DNA of 64,000 bases from Dolomedes plantarius (GCA_907164885.2 OU015491.1:119381431-119445430), one strand, 5' to 3'; positions 23,779-35,179 are shown, counted from the first letter of the stretch. The notes: generated by a model not told the origin, from the sequence alone. Translations and numbers: made by a program.

Positions 23779-25270
23779 CACTAGTTATCAAAAATTAAGG
23801 AAAAATCACAAAAAGAGGGATAACACGTTCAAAACTAGACCAATCTGTTTAAAATTTAAATATGTTGTTAAGTAAAAGATGCTGAACAATACTACGTTAT
23901 ACAAAATAGTGGCGCTGCAGCCGGAATACGTCATTTTCGGAGCATAAAAGTACATGTCTCAGAGCAAGGCGGCAGTTATATCTGCGAGGCTGATATTAAA
24001 CATCCGGCATAGCCAAATTGTGACAACGATCTCCAGTCATCATTTGACTGAAGAACTGCGATGGCGAGCTATTGGGAGATTAGATAAGGACAAAGTCAGA
24101 CAGAAGTGGCCGGATGGCTAAATGTGAATCAGTCAATGGTTCATAACTATGGCAAAAATTTCTAACCACGGATTCGGCATCCAGGAGGTTCAGCCAAGGA
24201 CGGCCATAGGCTACATTGAGTGCCGATGACCGATATTTGTCATTATGCGTACGAAAGAATAGCACCGCAACTCCGTCTGCAGATCCTCCCTCGCTGCAAG
24301 CTCTGGAAGGTTGGTATCAACGTCAACCGTGCGTAAAGGGCTTCACGAAGGTGGTCTTTTTGCGAGGTGACCAGCCATTTGCATCCCGCTCACGTCACGC
24401 CATAGGCGGAAACGTTTGCAGTGGGCACGTCAACATGTCCACTGGACGCGTGATCAATGGAGGGCTGTTCTCTTTACGGATGAGTCCAAGATTGGCCTCC
24501 AAAGCGATAATAGGCGTATTTTTATTTGGAGAGAACCTGGAACTCGTTTTCATCCATCACGCATCCGTGAAAGAGATCCATACGGATCAGGAAGTGTCTG
24601 TGTTTGGAGTGGTATCTCTTTGGGTGGACGCACAGACCTCCATGTCTTTCCCCGTGGAAATGTGAATGCTCACACATATAGAGATGACATCCGTGATGCT
24701 TGAGAGCACCCTTATGTCGGGGCAATATCTGATGCTTTCGTGCTACAGGACGATAACGCGAAACCGCACAGGGCTCGCATCGTGGATGCTTATCTTGAGC
24801 AGGAAACAATTCAGCACATGGAGTGGCCAGCTCGATCACTGGACCTGAATCCTATCGAGCATGTTTGGGACGCTTTAGGACGACGTATAGCTGCTCCTAA
24901 TCCACCTCCTAGAACCCTAGCCACGCTTTCAACTGCTTTGAAAGCGCAATGGTTCTCACTTCCTACCGAACTCATAGACCGCATAATCGACAGCATCACA
25001 CATCGCTGTATGTGCTGTATTGCTTCTCGGGGGGATCATATTAACGCCATATTAAAGGTACTTTTCCTATACCAAACTGACACATCTGATTTGTTCATTG
25101 TATACATATGCTAGTTTCTATAACACCATAATTGTCTGGCGATTTCTTTTTATGCTATTTTATACCTACCTATGTGTTGTATAATTTGTATAAATTTCAT
25201 TAAATTCTACACATAACTTTTTCAGTAATCGCTATTTTTGTGACTTTTCCTTAATTTTTGATAACCAGTG
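23779..25270 (+). mobile_element. Tc1-like transposon with intact termini and decayed transposase
   Basis: Terminal inverted repeats of about 36 bp: left CACTAGTTATCAAAAATTAA, GGAAAAATCACAAAAA; right reversed CACTGGTTATCAAAAATTAA, GGAAAAGTCACAAAAA, two differences. TA flanks both ends (23777-23778, 25271-25272). Total 1492 bp. Confidence 0.93.
24029..25114 (+). pseudogene. Tc1-like transposase (DD34E), frameshifted
   Basis: The N-terminus reads SSHHLTEELRWRAIGRLD from 24032 with ATC where an initiator would be expected at 24029. It shifts frame to GQSQTEVAGWLNVNQSMVH and again to FSQGRP and ATLSADDRYLSLC, which are separated by a TAG stop. From 24416 to 25114 one frame carries QWARQHVHWTRDQWRAVLF, TDESKIGLQSDNRRIF (first aspartate), LQDDNAKPHRARI (second) and LDLNPIEHVWDALGRR (glutamate), with a TGA at 24701-24703. 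The D-to-E spacing is 34. The family is related to, but distinct from, the intact copy at 35484. It cannot encode a whole enzyme. Confidence 0.9.
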
Positions 25271-25272
25271 TA

Positions 25273-25368
25273 GAAAATTTTAATGATAATAGTTGTAAAA
25301 ATGGAGCATACGGATGAGGCTTTAAATCGTTAACCCGAATTTTAGGAGAAATAATATAAATATAAAAG

Positions 25369-25406
<38 letters not shown>

Positions 25407-26318
25407 AAGAGAGAGAGAGAAGCCGTAATTCAGTTGAATCATAAATTAAAGTACGAGATTCTTTAGAAATGAAACCATCTCTAGAGTCACATCCAGTAGT
25501 TATACATTTAAGGACGACAAAGGTCAGACATGACATACTTTTCATGCAGCCAAAACGGTTCAAAGTTATTCATAATAATCACCAACAGAATTAAGTTTTA
25601 AGTTTCAACATCGTATTTACATTGAAATTGGCCTCATAACCCTTTAAAGGTAAATTTTTAGGGTTCTAAATGCCGTTCCTAAATTATCGACGTACACAGA
25701 AAAAAGGCTGATTTCAAATTTTGCCATCGATTACAGACGTTTAACGGGAGGAAAAACTACCCTCGATCTTTCACGTCCTGATTTTTTTTTTCTGACGTCA
25801 TGTGTGACGTCTGGGAAAACGAATTTATTTAATTGTTGCGCAAAATCAATTTTCCTGCGCAAAACACACACACACACAGAAAAAAAATTGTTTATGCAAC
25901 ACAAGCAGATTAAATCGAGATGGCGTTAAAACACAAAAACAAAAAAATATTATCCAATGTCTCAGGTGAAATGAAACAGGAAACTTCCTTATTTCTAAAA
26001 TTTTAATATCTTCTGAAGGTAGCAAAATTATTTCTTTTCCCTTTTTTCCCTTCTATGGATGAATTTCCACCCTTGAATGTTTCAGCTCGGAACATCATCA
26101 TAATTGAAAAAGTTTTTTAAAGGTCAGCGGTTCTCGTTTATTAATTTCATTCATCCTGTCTTTCAAAAATCACATTGATTAAAAAATGTCATACGGATTC
26201 AAATTAGAATACATGTGGAGCTACTTGCCAAAGATTTATTTTTTTATGATACTTATAAAATTTTATCATTTAAAATTTGTTTACGTGTAGTTCCAGTCAG
26301 TCGTGGAACTGGACATTA
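25273..26318. other. Non-coding region with (AT)n and (GA)n tracts
   Basis: A TA run at 25370-25398 passes into GAGAGA. A CA run is at 25864-25879. No gene recognised. Confidence 0.5.
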
Positions 26319-26732
26319 AGGCTGCTGTGTACTAACCCTATTGGATTTTCTTACCTCAGTGTTAACCTACGGAGATAATATGTCCAAGGATTGTCGACTT
26401 GGATTTACAGACCTTATTTAATGTACTCCGTATTAGAGAAAGATATTTTACATCTTGGTACATTTTTCGTTAGAAAAAAATTTAAATGATATTTTGAAAT
26501 TTAAATTATTCGGAGGAAAAGAATGGTTTAGTGTGTTTGAAACGCTCATAAATTCCGTTGGTTGGTGAAATTTATAAAATGAATACTATTGAATGGTACA
26601 CTAAAGTTCGGGTTATCTGAAAACACCATTTTTGTTAAATTATTAGCATTTATATAGCTGTAAATAGTAGACAAATTATCTCCATAAGTTAACATTCAGG
26701 TGAGCGAATCCAATAGGGTTAGCACACGCCAT
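26319..26732. mobile_element. Candidate MITE with ~55 bp inverted ends
   Basis: Left CTGTGTACTAACCCTATTGG, then GTTAACCTACGGAGATAAT. Right, reversed, GCGTGTGCTAACCCTATTGG, then GTTAACTTATGGAGATAAT. Matches extend over about 55 bp with roughly ten differences. About 300 bp of AT-rich sequence lies between, with no coding signal. Target duplication unclear. Confidence 0.7.
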
Positions 26733-26769
26733 AACGCTATAACGCATGTAAAAGTAAAAATAAGTTTAG

Positions 26770-26788
26770 TATATATATATATATATAT
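26770..26788. repeat. Short (AT)n microsatellite
   Basis: Nineteen bases of TA just after the MITE. Confidence 0.9.
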
Positions 26789-27117
26789 AACGTCTTAACG
26801 CCATATTAGTTCTAGTATTTCATTACTATAGCATGAGTCATACCTTTACACGACAGGAAACATTTAAAGAATATAGCGACTTTCGTTAAAATCGTACCCC
26901 GAACTACTGAATTACAAGTATTTTTAAGGCTGACGTTCATATCAGCTACCATATGGTTATTTTTTCATGTTTGAACCAAATTTCGCCAATGCACGATAAA
27001 AACTACCATTTATAAAACAAAAATAAAATTCAATGGTTAACTAAAATTTTAAGAAATTAGCTCATAAAGAGAAGAAGACAAGATAATTTGTAAGGAACTA
27101 TAGATTTTTTATATGAT

Positions 27118-27340
27118 ATATGACACGTGAGTTTAGACGTAAGATTGGATTGTTTCATATTTCACTGTTGACCTTTATCGGCTCACTGAAGAATATTTTA
27201 TTTACTTAACTACAGATATTTTTTTATCATATATCACTTGTAAGTTTAAACGTAAGATTGGTTTGTGTCATTTTTCACTGTTGACCTTTTTCGGCTCACT
27301 GGAGAATATTTTGTTTACATAACTACAGATATTTTTGAAA
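27118..27340. repeat. Tandem duplication, two ~115 bp units; third copy at 28490-28600
   Basis: Units share GTTTARACGTAAGATTGG, TTTCACTGTTGACCTTT, CGGCTCACTG.AGAATATTT and AACTACAGATATTTTT. A third, more diverged copy lies at 28490-28600. Confidence 0.85.
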
Positions 27341-27431
27341 CGAAGTTCTTTTACGCGACTTGTGAACTGGCAGAAATCGTCACGTAACGAAATCGCGTTA
27401 TATCCCCTCCATAAGAGCTTTTTCTCAAGGA

Positions 27432-27530
27432 TTCCGTGGCTGAATGGTTATCGCATCGGACGCGAGCTATCGCTCAGCGCATCTATCGCTGAGCGAGAGG
27501 TTCCCGGTTCAAATCCCCGCACAATCGCTG
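27432..27530 (+). repeat. tRNA-like sequence with an inserted 9 bp hairpin
   Basis: GATTCCGTGGCTGAATGGTT has an A-box-like block and GGTTCCCGGTTCAAATCCCC has a B-box match (GGTTCAAATCC). The T stem pairs poorly (CCCGG against CCCCG), so a functional tRNA is unlikely. Between the boxes CGCTCAGCG, a 7-base loop and CGCTGAGCG form a perfect stem, longer than a normal class II variable arm. It could be a SINE head or a decayed tRNA-Leu/Ser-type pseudogene. The coding frame across it (REVPGSNPRTIAVGDF) is the usual translation artefact of tRNA-like DNA. Confidence 0.55.
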
Positions 27531-27589
27531 TGGGCGATTTCTAATTTAATTTCTTTGTTGTGTTGATTCTTCTTATTTTATGTTTTGTG

Positions 27590-28165
27590 GGAAAATATTG
27601 ACTTTTTCATCTTCAGAGTACGATAACTCGCCAAAATATGATCGTAGAATTTTGATCTTTTACAATCTGAGACTACAGACATTTCTCTTTCAAACAAGAC
27701 CTCATTTGTTTAAAAATGTTTTAAAACAGACTAATATTTTTATCAAAAAATGAAACACAGTTTTTCAAGAAACATTGACTTTTTCATTTTCAGATTACGA
27801 TAACTCGCCAAAAAATTATCGTAGAATTTTGATCTTTTTACAGTCTAAGAGTACAGACATTTCTCTTTCAAACTAGACCTCATTTGTTTAAAAATATTTT
27901 AAAACAGACTAATATTTTCATCAAAAAAGGAAACACAGTTGTTCATCATTGCTTCACCTATCTGCCAAAAGATGGCAGCACATGTAAAATTGTTTTGTTT
28001 GTTTAAAATCACGTTTAGAAAATCACGTTTAGAGTTGAAAAAATAACGTAAGGAAGACGTAAACAGACTAATATTTTCATCAAAAAATGAAACACAGTTG
28101 TTCAGCTTTGCTTCACCTATCTGCCAAAAGATGGCAGCACATGTAAAATTGTTTTGTTTGTTCAC
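27590..28165. repeat. Nested tandem duplications
   Basis: Two ~175 bp units, 27590-27765 and 27766-27935, share GACTTTTTCAT, ACGATAACTCGCCAAAA, ATCGTAGAATTTTGATCTTT and CTCATTTGTTTAAAAAT. A second duplication repeats ATTTTCATCAAAAAAGGAAA-to-AATTGTTTTGTTTGTT at 27912-28011 and 28072-28161, including CAAAAGATGGCAGCACATGT. The short frame MNKQNNFTCAAIFWQIGEA on the minus strand is repeated for this reason. Confidence 0.85.
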
Positions 28166-29793
28166 TATTTTATATTTAATTTTTAATAAATAACTATTAT
28201 TCCTAAAATATAAAATGAAATTTATTGATTTTAATCCTTACTCTACATTTTTGCTTTGAAAAAATCATAAAAAATCAAAATAAAATATACAAATTAGAGA
28301 CAGAGAGAGAGAGAGTTGGTTGGTTGGTTGAATAAAGGAGGGCTGTGCTTTTCTGCGTGACAAAAATACACTAATATAATCAATAGATATCTACATATAA
28401 AATCACGTTTAGAGTTAAAAAAATAACGTAAGGAACTTCGGTCCTGACGGGGTCCCCCGACCGCACAATTTTTTTTTTTATTAAATCATATATAACTTGT
28501 AAGTTTAAACGTAAGATTGGTTTGTTTCATATTTCATTGTTGACTTTTGTCTGCTCACTGAAGAATATTTTATTACATAATATTTTATTTACATAATTAT
28601 TTTTTTAATAAAGTTGGAAGAAATCGATAAAGTAGCTATATCCCGAAAAAGAAAAGAGGAGGAAATATTTCAAAGTTTTTGAGAGATGGTAATTTTATTA
28701 AAACAATGGAAAGTCTCTTGATCATAAGCTAAGTTTCCTTAAAACCAGAGATAAAAAGAAAACGCAGGGCAAAATAACGTAAAAAGTCTTACAAAAACAC
28801 ACCTTATTAGTTTCACTCGGAATATTTCTCGTAATAATGATGAAAAGTTTATTTCGATTCTTAAAAAACAATAATATCAATAATTTAAAATAGTTTAGTA
28901 ATATTTTCTTAGAAAAAATTTACAAGATGTTATTTATATTTTTCGCCATTTTTCTCTGCTTTGTTTTTCAAGTTTTTTTTTTTTTAATAAACAATTATTA
29001 ACTAATGATCTACTGTCGTTATACAGTTTAAACTTTTGACTGAGTGAATTCAAACACATTAATAAGTGTTCTTTTTGCAAAATTTTCAATTATTATTATA
29101 ACTTTTATGTTTTAAATACCTTCGGGAAAAAGAATTACGCCATCTTTAGTTTAGCAACGTTTCAAAAGTTTGTTTGTAACGACGCCAAAGTAAATATAAT
29201 TACATCCTGAATTACATCCTGAATTTTTAACTTTTTTCTTAAAATAAACCCCCATTTCGGTTCAGTAAATATATAGCTTGTCAAAAATATAGATGTGTTA
29301 TTGATCAATGTAAGTTTTGACATCCCAGAGTGATGGTTCAAATATCGTGTCGTCCGCCAAGTAAATAAATTAGAAACACTGCACGTAACAATGCAGCGAA
29401 CACATAAAATTACAGAAGTTGTGAATATCGCCATGAGTATGTTATACTTGTCTTCTTGTTTTAAAAAAAGGTGATAATAAAGCAGTCGGATATCTCAATT
29501 ATTGATTTTAACCGTGTGTAGCAAGATACCATCATATGTACCAGAAAATATCCAAATTAAAATTATTCTCTTTTTAAATATAAAACATGCTAAATAAGAA
29601 TCATATTATCGCATCGTTTATCTATATGCCATAAGATAGTAAAATGGTTGTCTAATTAACGTCCAAATTGCTTACTAAGGAATAAACAGCATTCATTGTT
29701 GAGTGCATATCTTATGTTAGGAAAGTAAGAAACATCAACGTGAATATCATCATAAAAATTTCATGTAGTTTCTAACGAAACTACCGCGGGTTA
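28166..29793. other. AT-rich region without recognised gene
   Basis: A GAGA/GTTG low-complexity patch at 28299-28333. The 90-codon minus frame at 29162-29434 has no recognisable domain. No RNA gene seen. Confidence 0.5.
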
Positions 29794-29886
29794 TTAACGT
29801 AGGATTACTTATTGTCGCTTATGTCTATTGTATGTATATATGCATGTATGTGTTATGTATATATGTATCTATATATATGTACGTAA

Positions 29887-29943
<57 letters not shown>

Positions 29944-30114
29944 AAAATTTCGACGCATTTTGGTACTTTTCATTTTAACTGTTTACTGCTTGCCCAAGCG
30001 ATACAGACTGGGTTTGGCACGCTGCCAAAATTATAACTCGTGACGACGGATAATTTTAGGTCTGAAATTTTGCTTTCAGGAGGATCGGTATGGGGGAACG
30101 TAATCCTACGTTAA
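29794..30114. mobile_element. Candidate TTAA-flanked MITE, 321 bp
   Basis: TTAACGTAGGATTAC at the left and GTAATCCTACGTTAA at the right are exact reverse complements. Each end is the tetranucleotide TTAA, the target duplication of piggyBac, followed by an 11 bp inverted repeat CGTAGGATTAC. The inside holds an (AT)n run (29889-29940). Whether it is truly piggyBac-mobilised is inference. Confidence 0.6.
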
Positions 30115-31029
30115 AAAAGTCAAAATATTCGACATTAATTTTATTAAGTACACTCAATGAAAATACTTTATAAACTTCCTTCTTTAAACCTGAAGATTTT
30201 TTTAAAAATATTCCTACACCAAAATAAGAATTTTATTTCTCAGTACATACAAATAAAGTGCCAAAAATAATATGTATATAAGTTTTTAAAAATTCTAAAT
30301 GTCCATAATTTTAACGCTTTGCTTTATATTTTTAGCTGTTGTTACTTTCTGTGTTTGAAGTGAATGCTTGACTTATAGCCAGGTCACACCAAGATGTAAT
30401 GGTGGAATTCTCAAAGATTTCCAACTTGACAAGGTACCAACTTATTTTTCTGAGACTTTAAAAGTTCAGCAGACAGGACAAACAGTAAATATGAATAGTA
30501 AATTAAATGGCACATAGAAGTACGTCATGTCAATTTAGATTTCTTAAAACTTAAACTGACAGTAATTCCGTTTTTAAAAAAAGGGGGGAGAATATTCATA
30601 TTTTGATGGGATTTTACATTTCCTAATGTCATAGGTGAAAATATGGAAGTGAAAACAATATATTCATACACACGGCATAAGGCGAGCTTTATCTCTGAGA
30701 TACACTGCTTTAGATTAAGACCCATTATCATGACCTTGCACTTTCTGCAGCCACGGTCACATCTGTTCAACGAAACGAGATCTCAATCGATTTTCTACCT
30801 TCTAACAAATGCTAAAGGATTTTAATGTATTGCAAGTACATACAAGACAAAAGGTGCCCGACCCCGTTTCTGCGTCTGACATTTGAATTCATTTCTTTAT
30901 TGCAGAGTTTCAGCTCCATTATCAGTAATTAATACACATGAAAGGTATGGATTTTACTAATCCCAAAGCTATCAAAAATTCAAGATTACACTTCAAGAAG
31001 TATTGGATTTGGGTGTGGCAGATAACGAG
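30115..31029. other. Non-coding or exon-relic region
   Basis: No confident gene. A splice-acceptor-like TTTCTTTATTGCAG at 30891-30905 precedes a stretch in which plus frames briefly read SYQKFKITLQEVLDLGVADN and EFKRIVNDIYTERENH before a stop. Too little to name. Confidence 0.4.
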
Positions 31030-31034
31030 TTTAA

Positions 31035-31157
31035 GAGAATAGTGAATGATATTTATACGGAAAGAGAAAACCATTAAAGATATTCAGAAGGTGACAGCTT
31101 AAGTCAAGATCTGTTACATGTAGGATAAAACAAGCAAACGAATTGGGAAAATCAATG
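31035..31157 (+). repeat. Duplicated unit 1, partner at 31893-32003
   Basis: Ends GTAGGATAAAACAAGCAAAC, GAATTGGGAAAATCAATG and matches the segment beyond the Helitron-like insertion that ends identically at 32003. One frame of both copies reads CRIKQANELGKSM, so this may be an old coding duplication. Confidence 0.7.
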
Positions 31158-31848
31158 ACTGGCAGATAACGCACAGACCAAACCGCTGGACCTAAGGGAC
31201 TGAAATTTTACATGGCGATTCTTCTGAGAGTCAAAGGTATACTAAGAAAGATTTTTGAAAAATTCTTCTTATATTTTTTTCAATTAATTTTTAGGCTGTT
31301 TTTGTAACATTCTTTAAAGTTTGCATTTAAAATAATAATTTGAGGGTTATAAAATTTATATCACAAGAAAGATCATAAAAAATTCTTTAAAATGAAATCT
31401 TTTTCGAATCTTTACCTCCCTTTTCTGATTTTCGGTGAATTTTTAAAGATTAATTTTTAGAATTTAATTCATTAAATGCTGAGCACTTGGTTTCTTTTCT
31501 TTTCGTGATACTTTAAATTAATTTTGCGTCACGTGCATAACAATGAAATAAATTGACAAAAAAATATTAAAATACGATAAAAGATAAAATTTAACCACTA
31601 GATTGATTGAGATAGAAGTTCTTTAAGAATTTAATTCAAATTAGTATGTTTTATGGATATTAAACATACAAATTAATTGCATAATTGACCGTTGAATTTA
31701 ATTTGAATACTGTCTTCTACATTATTTTGTCTATAAAAATATCCGTTACGAATTTTTTATAAATATATATTTTTGGCCTTAATTACACACATTGACCGTT
31801 TTATTTAATTTGAATGTACTCCGTAGCGAAGCACGGGTTTTCAGCTAG
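31158..31848 (+). mobile_element. Helitron-like repeat, copy C, 5'-truncated
   Basis: Begins within the shared 5' text (ACGCACAGACCAAACCGCTG, GGGACTGAAATTTTACATGG), passes through GGTTATAAAATTTATATCAC, and ends TGTACTCCGTAGCGAAGCAC, GGGTTTTCAG, CTAG. The six bases TCAATG lie on both sides (31152-31157 and 31849-31854). No coding capacity. Confidence 0.6.
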
Positions 31849-32905
31849 TCAATGCATAAATTCAATATTCAACCAATAAGGAAAGACATGATTATTTATA
31901 AGGAAAGTGAAGACCATCTAGGCAATTCGTAAGATGATACCTTAGGTCCAGATTAGTTGCATGTAGAATAAAACAAGCAAACGAATTGGGAAAATCAATG
32001 GAGAGAAATATTAATATTTGGATTCAAACAATTTCAACAAAATTCAGCTAAATATTCAACGGACATTCAAAAATTTGTGAAACAAGTTCTTTGGCCATTA
32101 AAACATATATTCGATATTCGATTAACAAGTAGAGAAATGATAAAGAAATTAACATTCACGAAACAAAATAATGAAAATATAACAAAGCGAAGTCTAGTTA
32201 AAGATATCGAAAAAAAATGTCACGTTTAATATAAAAAAATATAACATATTCTCTGAAATATGTGTAAATCTATCTTTCGATTGCACCGTGCTTAAAACTA
32301 TAAATTAAGAACAACACTTCTATAACAATATTTTTCACTTTTTACCAAGAATTACCTTCAAAATACGCAACTTGCGACCGAGATGCATAGAAAGAAAACT
32401 CCATTATAAAATGTCGACCATTTGTTACATAAATCCTTTAGAGTTTATGCAATAAATGTTTTTAATGGGGTCTGCCCAAACTATTGCGTGATGGATATTC
32501 TATCCTGTACAGGAAATCACTCACATAACACAATATTCAGGACTAAGCCATGAAGTTGGAGACTAATGCTTTAATCGATAGTCTATCTATAGAAAGAAAT
32601 ATTTCTAGATTATGCCCCGTGAAAGAAGTTCTTATTTTAATCGAAAACGCGTCTGAAGGGCAGAAGAACGTCTTGGCCATTTTTATGACCGGATAAAAAT
32701 TTCTAGACGTGAGGGAATCCGCGGAGGTCAGTTTTTGTAACATTTAAAATGTTTCAGATGAATTTTTTTTTTTGCGATTTCCTCTACGGATATACATAGA
32801 ACCCTTAAAATGGGTTATCAGAAAAAAATGGTGCAGTTTTTTGTTATTAAGATGGGAATTATTATTATATTCATGCATATTTAATATTTAAAATGAGAAA
32901 ATTAT
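31849..32905. other. Duplicated unit 2 and non-coding sequence
   Basis: 31893-32003 matches 31035-31157. A plus frame through it reads LRSRLVACRIKQANELGKS, then MERNINIWIQTISTKFS before a stop. Nothing further recognised. Confidence 0.45.
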
Positions 32906-33088
32906 TCAACGGCCGACTCGGGGCACATTCCGACAATCACCGCTCACCTTCCACTTCTGAATCACATAGGCCACTGTCGATTTTGGGTAATTCAGCTCCC
33001 TAGATATGCCCCTTAAGGATCGGCCATTTCTGTGGTACCCGGCGATTACACCGTTCTCGAAATCAGATAACTCTGCACTTCGTGGCAT
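32906..33088 (-). pseudogene. Tc1-like transposase N-terminus (family P), truncated
   Basis: The minus-strand frame opens MPRSAELSDFENGVIAGYHR from an ATG at 33088 and continues through the HTH with LRGISRELNYPKSTVAYVIQ and KWKVSGDCRNVPRVGR. It then breaks off just before the GRP linker that would lead to the catalytic domain. The terminal sequence of the same family (GGTAGTG at 33214-33220, TA beyond) is present upstream, so this is the 5' end only. Closely related copies are at 34027-35174 and 60842-61351. Unlike the 34150 copy it keeps an initiator methionine. Confidence 0.88.
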
Positions 33089-33220
33089 GCGACTAATGCC
33101 GATGTTGTTGTCTACATGAGGGCAATGTTGTTTCCTACGGCGGAGGGCGTGACGTATATCAGGACCACAGATATAGTCATTTGCAAGGGGGGGGGGGGGC
33201 CCAAATACATAGTGGTAGTG
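33089..33220 (-). mobile_element. 5' terminus of the family P Tc1 fragment
   Basis: Reversed, it starts CACTACCACTATGTATTTGG and continues into GACTATATCTGTGGTCCTGA and TACGTCACGCCCTCCG, the same 5' untranslated region as the other family P copies. It contains a 13-base G run. It ends at an (AT)n run (33221-33263). Confidence 0.85.
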
Positions 33221-33259
<39 letters not shown>

Positions 33260-33267
<8 letters not shown>

Positions 33268-34016
33268 AATACGACGATCAATTTATACTATTGATGTATA
33301 TATATATATATATATTTATTTATAAAAAATTCGTAAGGGATATTTTTAAAGACAAAATAATGTAGAAAAAAATATTCAAATTAAATCTAATAGGACACTA
33401 TAGAATACTAAAGAATATAGTACCATTACACTATTCTTTAGTACTGTAATGGTACAATACAATGGATTCCATACTAAAGAATATAGTAGAGTTAATATAG
33501 TACAGTTTGAGGAACATATCTTTTACTGTATTTTAATATTTTTTGGGATAATGTCCAATCGTCTGCTGCATTAGCAAGAAATTTTTTTTTGGTCTATTTT
33601 GTTGTTATCACGCGACGATAAATTTATTTAAAGTACCAGAAAAAGAAATTTAATAAATTAAATTCTAAAAATTAATCTTCAAAAATTCACCAAAAATCAG
33701 AAAATGGAGGTAAAGATTCGAAAAAGATTTCATTTTAAAGAAATTTTTAGGATCTTTCCCGTGATATAAATTTTATAACCCTCAAATTATTCTTTTAAAT
33801 ATAAAATTTTAAAAAAGTTACTAAAACAGCTTAAAAATTTAATTTTAAAAAATCTAAGATTTTTATCAAAAATATTTCTTAGTGCTCCCCTACACCATAA
33901 GTAGAATCGCCATGCAAAATTTCAGCCCTTTAGGTCCAGCGGTTTGGTCTGTGCGTTGTATGTCAGTCAGTCAGTCAATGAGTCAGTCAGTTACGGAACT
34001 GTTTTATATATATAGA
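33260..34016 (-). mobile_element. Helitron-like repeat, copy D
   Basis: Minus-strand copy with a well preserved 5' end: reversed, TCTATATATATAAAACAGTT, CCGTAACTGACTGACT, preceded by A, as expected for a Helitron 5' TC end. The CTAG 3' terminus is missing; the copy fades into an (AT)n run near 33260. Inside, 33402-33455 holds a compound hairpin (GTACCATTACA...TGTAATGGTAC nested in ACTAAAGAATA...TATTCTTTAGT). Confidence 0.58.
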
Positions 34017-34026
34017 TATACACACA

Positions 34027-35174
34027 CACTATCTACCAATGAGTATTTGGGCACCTATGCAAATGACGATATCTGCGGTCCTGATATACGTACCGCCCTC
34101 CGTCGTTAAATATCGCGTAGGAAACAACGTTGACACTAGTCTCATTCAAGGTACTCGAAGTGCAGAGTTATCTCAATTCGAGAAAGGTGTAAACGTCGTG
34201 TATCACAGAAATGGCCGATCCTTAAGGGACATATCTAGAGAGCTGAAATACCCAAAATGTACAGTGGCCTATGTGATTCAAAAGTGGAAGGTGAGCGGTG
34301 ATTGTCGGAATGTGCCCTGCGTCGGAAGACCCACGAAACAGGGAGATAGAGACCGACGGGTGCTTTCTAGAGAAATTCGAAAAAACCGCACCCAACCGAT
34401 GGCCCACATACTCCAGAAGTTTCAACAGGTATCCGAGAGTATTGTTTCAATTAATACAATCCGTAAGGAAGGACTTCTGCTTGGTTTTCATGGTCGTGCT
34501 GCTGCCCATAAGTCTTTGATCACAAAATCCAACCACGATGCTCGGTTAATGTGGTGCAAAGCACGTCAGAAGTGGACCGTAAATCATTGAAACGGGTTCT
34601 CTGGAGCGTCGAATCAAGGTTCACCCTTTACCGGTCGGATGGCAAGGTCTGAGTCTGGCGTGTGCCTGGTCTGGGGATGTTTCTCTTGGTATGGACTGGG
34701 ACCCTTGGTCCCAATTCATGATAAGCTCAACGCCGACACCTACTGCATTATTTTGGATGACAGTGTGCTTCCTACGTTATGTTAGTTTTACGGGTGGGAC
34801 TCATGTATCTTCCAGGACGACAACGCCAGCTGTCATGTTGCGAGGTACACTGTGGATTGGTATGATGACAATGGGGTTAACAACTGGCCTGTCAAGAGTC
34901 CAGAGCTGAACCCTATCCAGAACCTCTGGACCGAGTTGGATCGCTGAATTAAGGGGTGCAACAACCGTCCAAAATCGGTGAAGGAGTTTACATGTCTTCT
35001 CCAAGCCGAGTGGAAGAAAATACCACTAGCCGTCATACAAGGACATGTGGAAAGCATGCCCCGGAGGGTTGAGGCTGTAATTGCCTCTCGTGAAGGTTCC
35101 ACAAACTATTGAATATGAATATTTTTTTTTCTTTTCTATCACAGTTGTCCAAATACTTATTGGTATATAGAGTG
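34027..35174 (+). mobile_element. Tc1-like element, family P, near full length
   Basis: The left end CACTATCTACCAATGAGTAT, TTGGGC and the right end, reversed, CACTCTATATACCAATAAGT, ATTTGG are related inverted repeats. It lies between CA/TA microsatellite DNA and another TA run. The transposase inside is decayed with an internal deletion. Confidence 0.85.
34150..35112 (+). pseudogene. Tc1-like transposase (family P), catalytic residues changed
   Basis: The open part 34150-34590 covers the HTH (EKGVNVVYHRNGRSLRDISR, ELKYPKCTVAYVIQKW) and linker. Comparison with the other family P copies shows that the initiator ATG is lost, a base is missing at about 34588 and ~90 bp are missing near 34668. 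Later frames give [33 protein letters not shown] and NWPVKSPELNPIQNLW. Thus the first catalytic aspartate is valine (usual motif WSDESRF) and the final glutamate is glutamine (usual NPIE); only the middle aspartate remains. The C-terminus PRRVEAVIASREGSTNY is intact. It cannot be active. Confidence 0.9.
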
Positions 35175-35179
35175 TCTGT

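Noticed and set aside
24522..24999. Minus-strand frames of 105 and 62 codons
   Set aside because: Antisense to the decayed Tc1 transposase at 24029-25114.
27335..27544. 69-codon frame ending REVPGSNPRTIAVGDF
   Set aside because: The tail is the standard translation of a tRNA-like B-box region, so the frame is an artefact.
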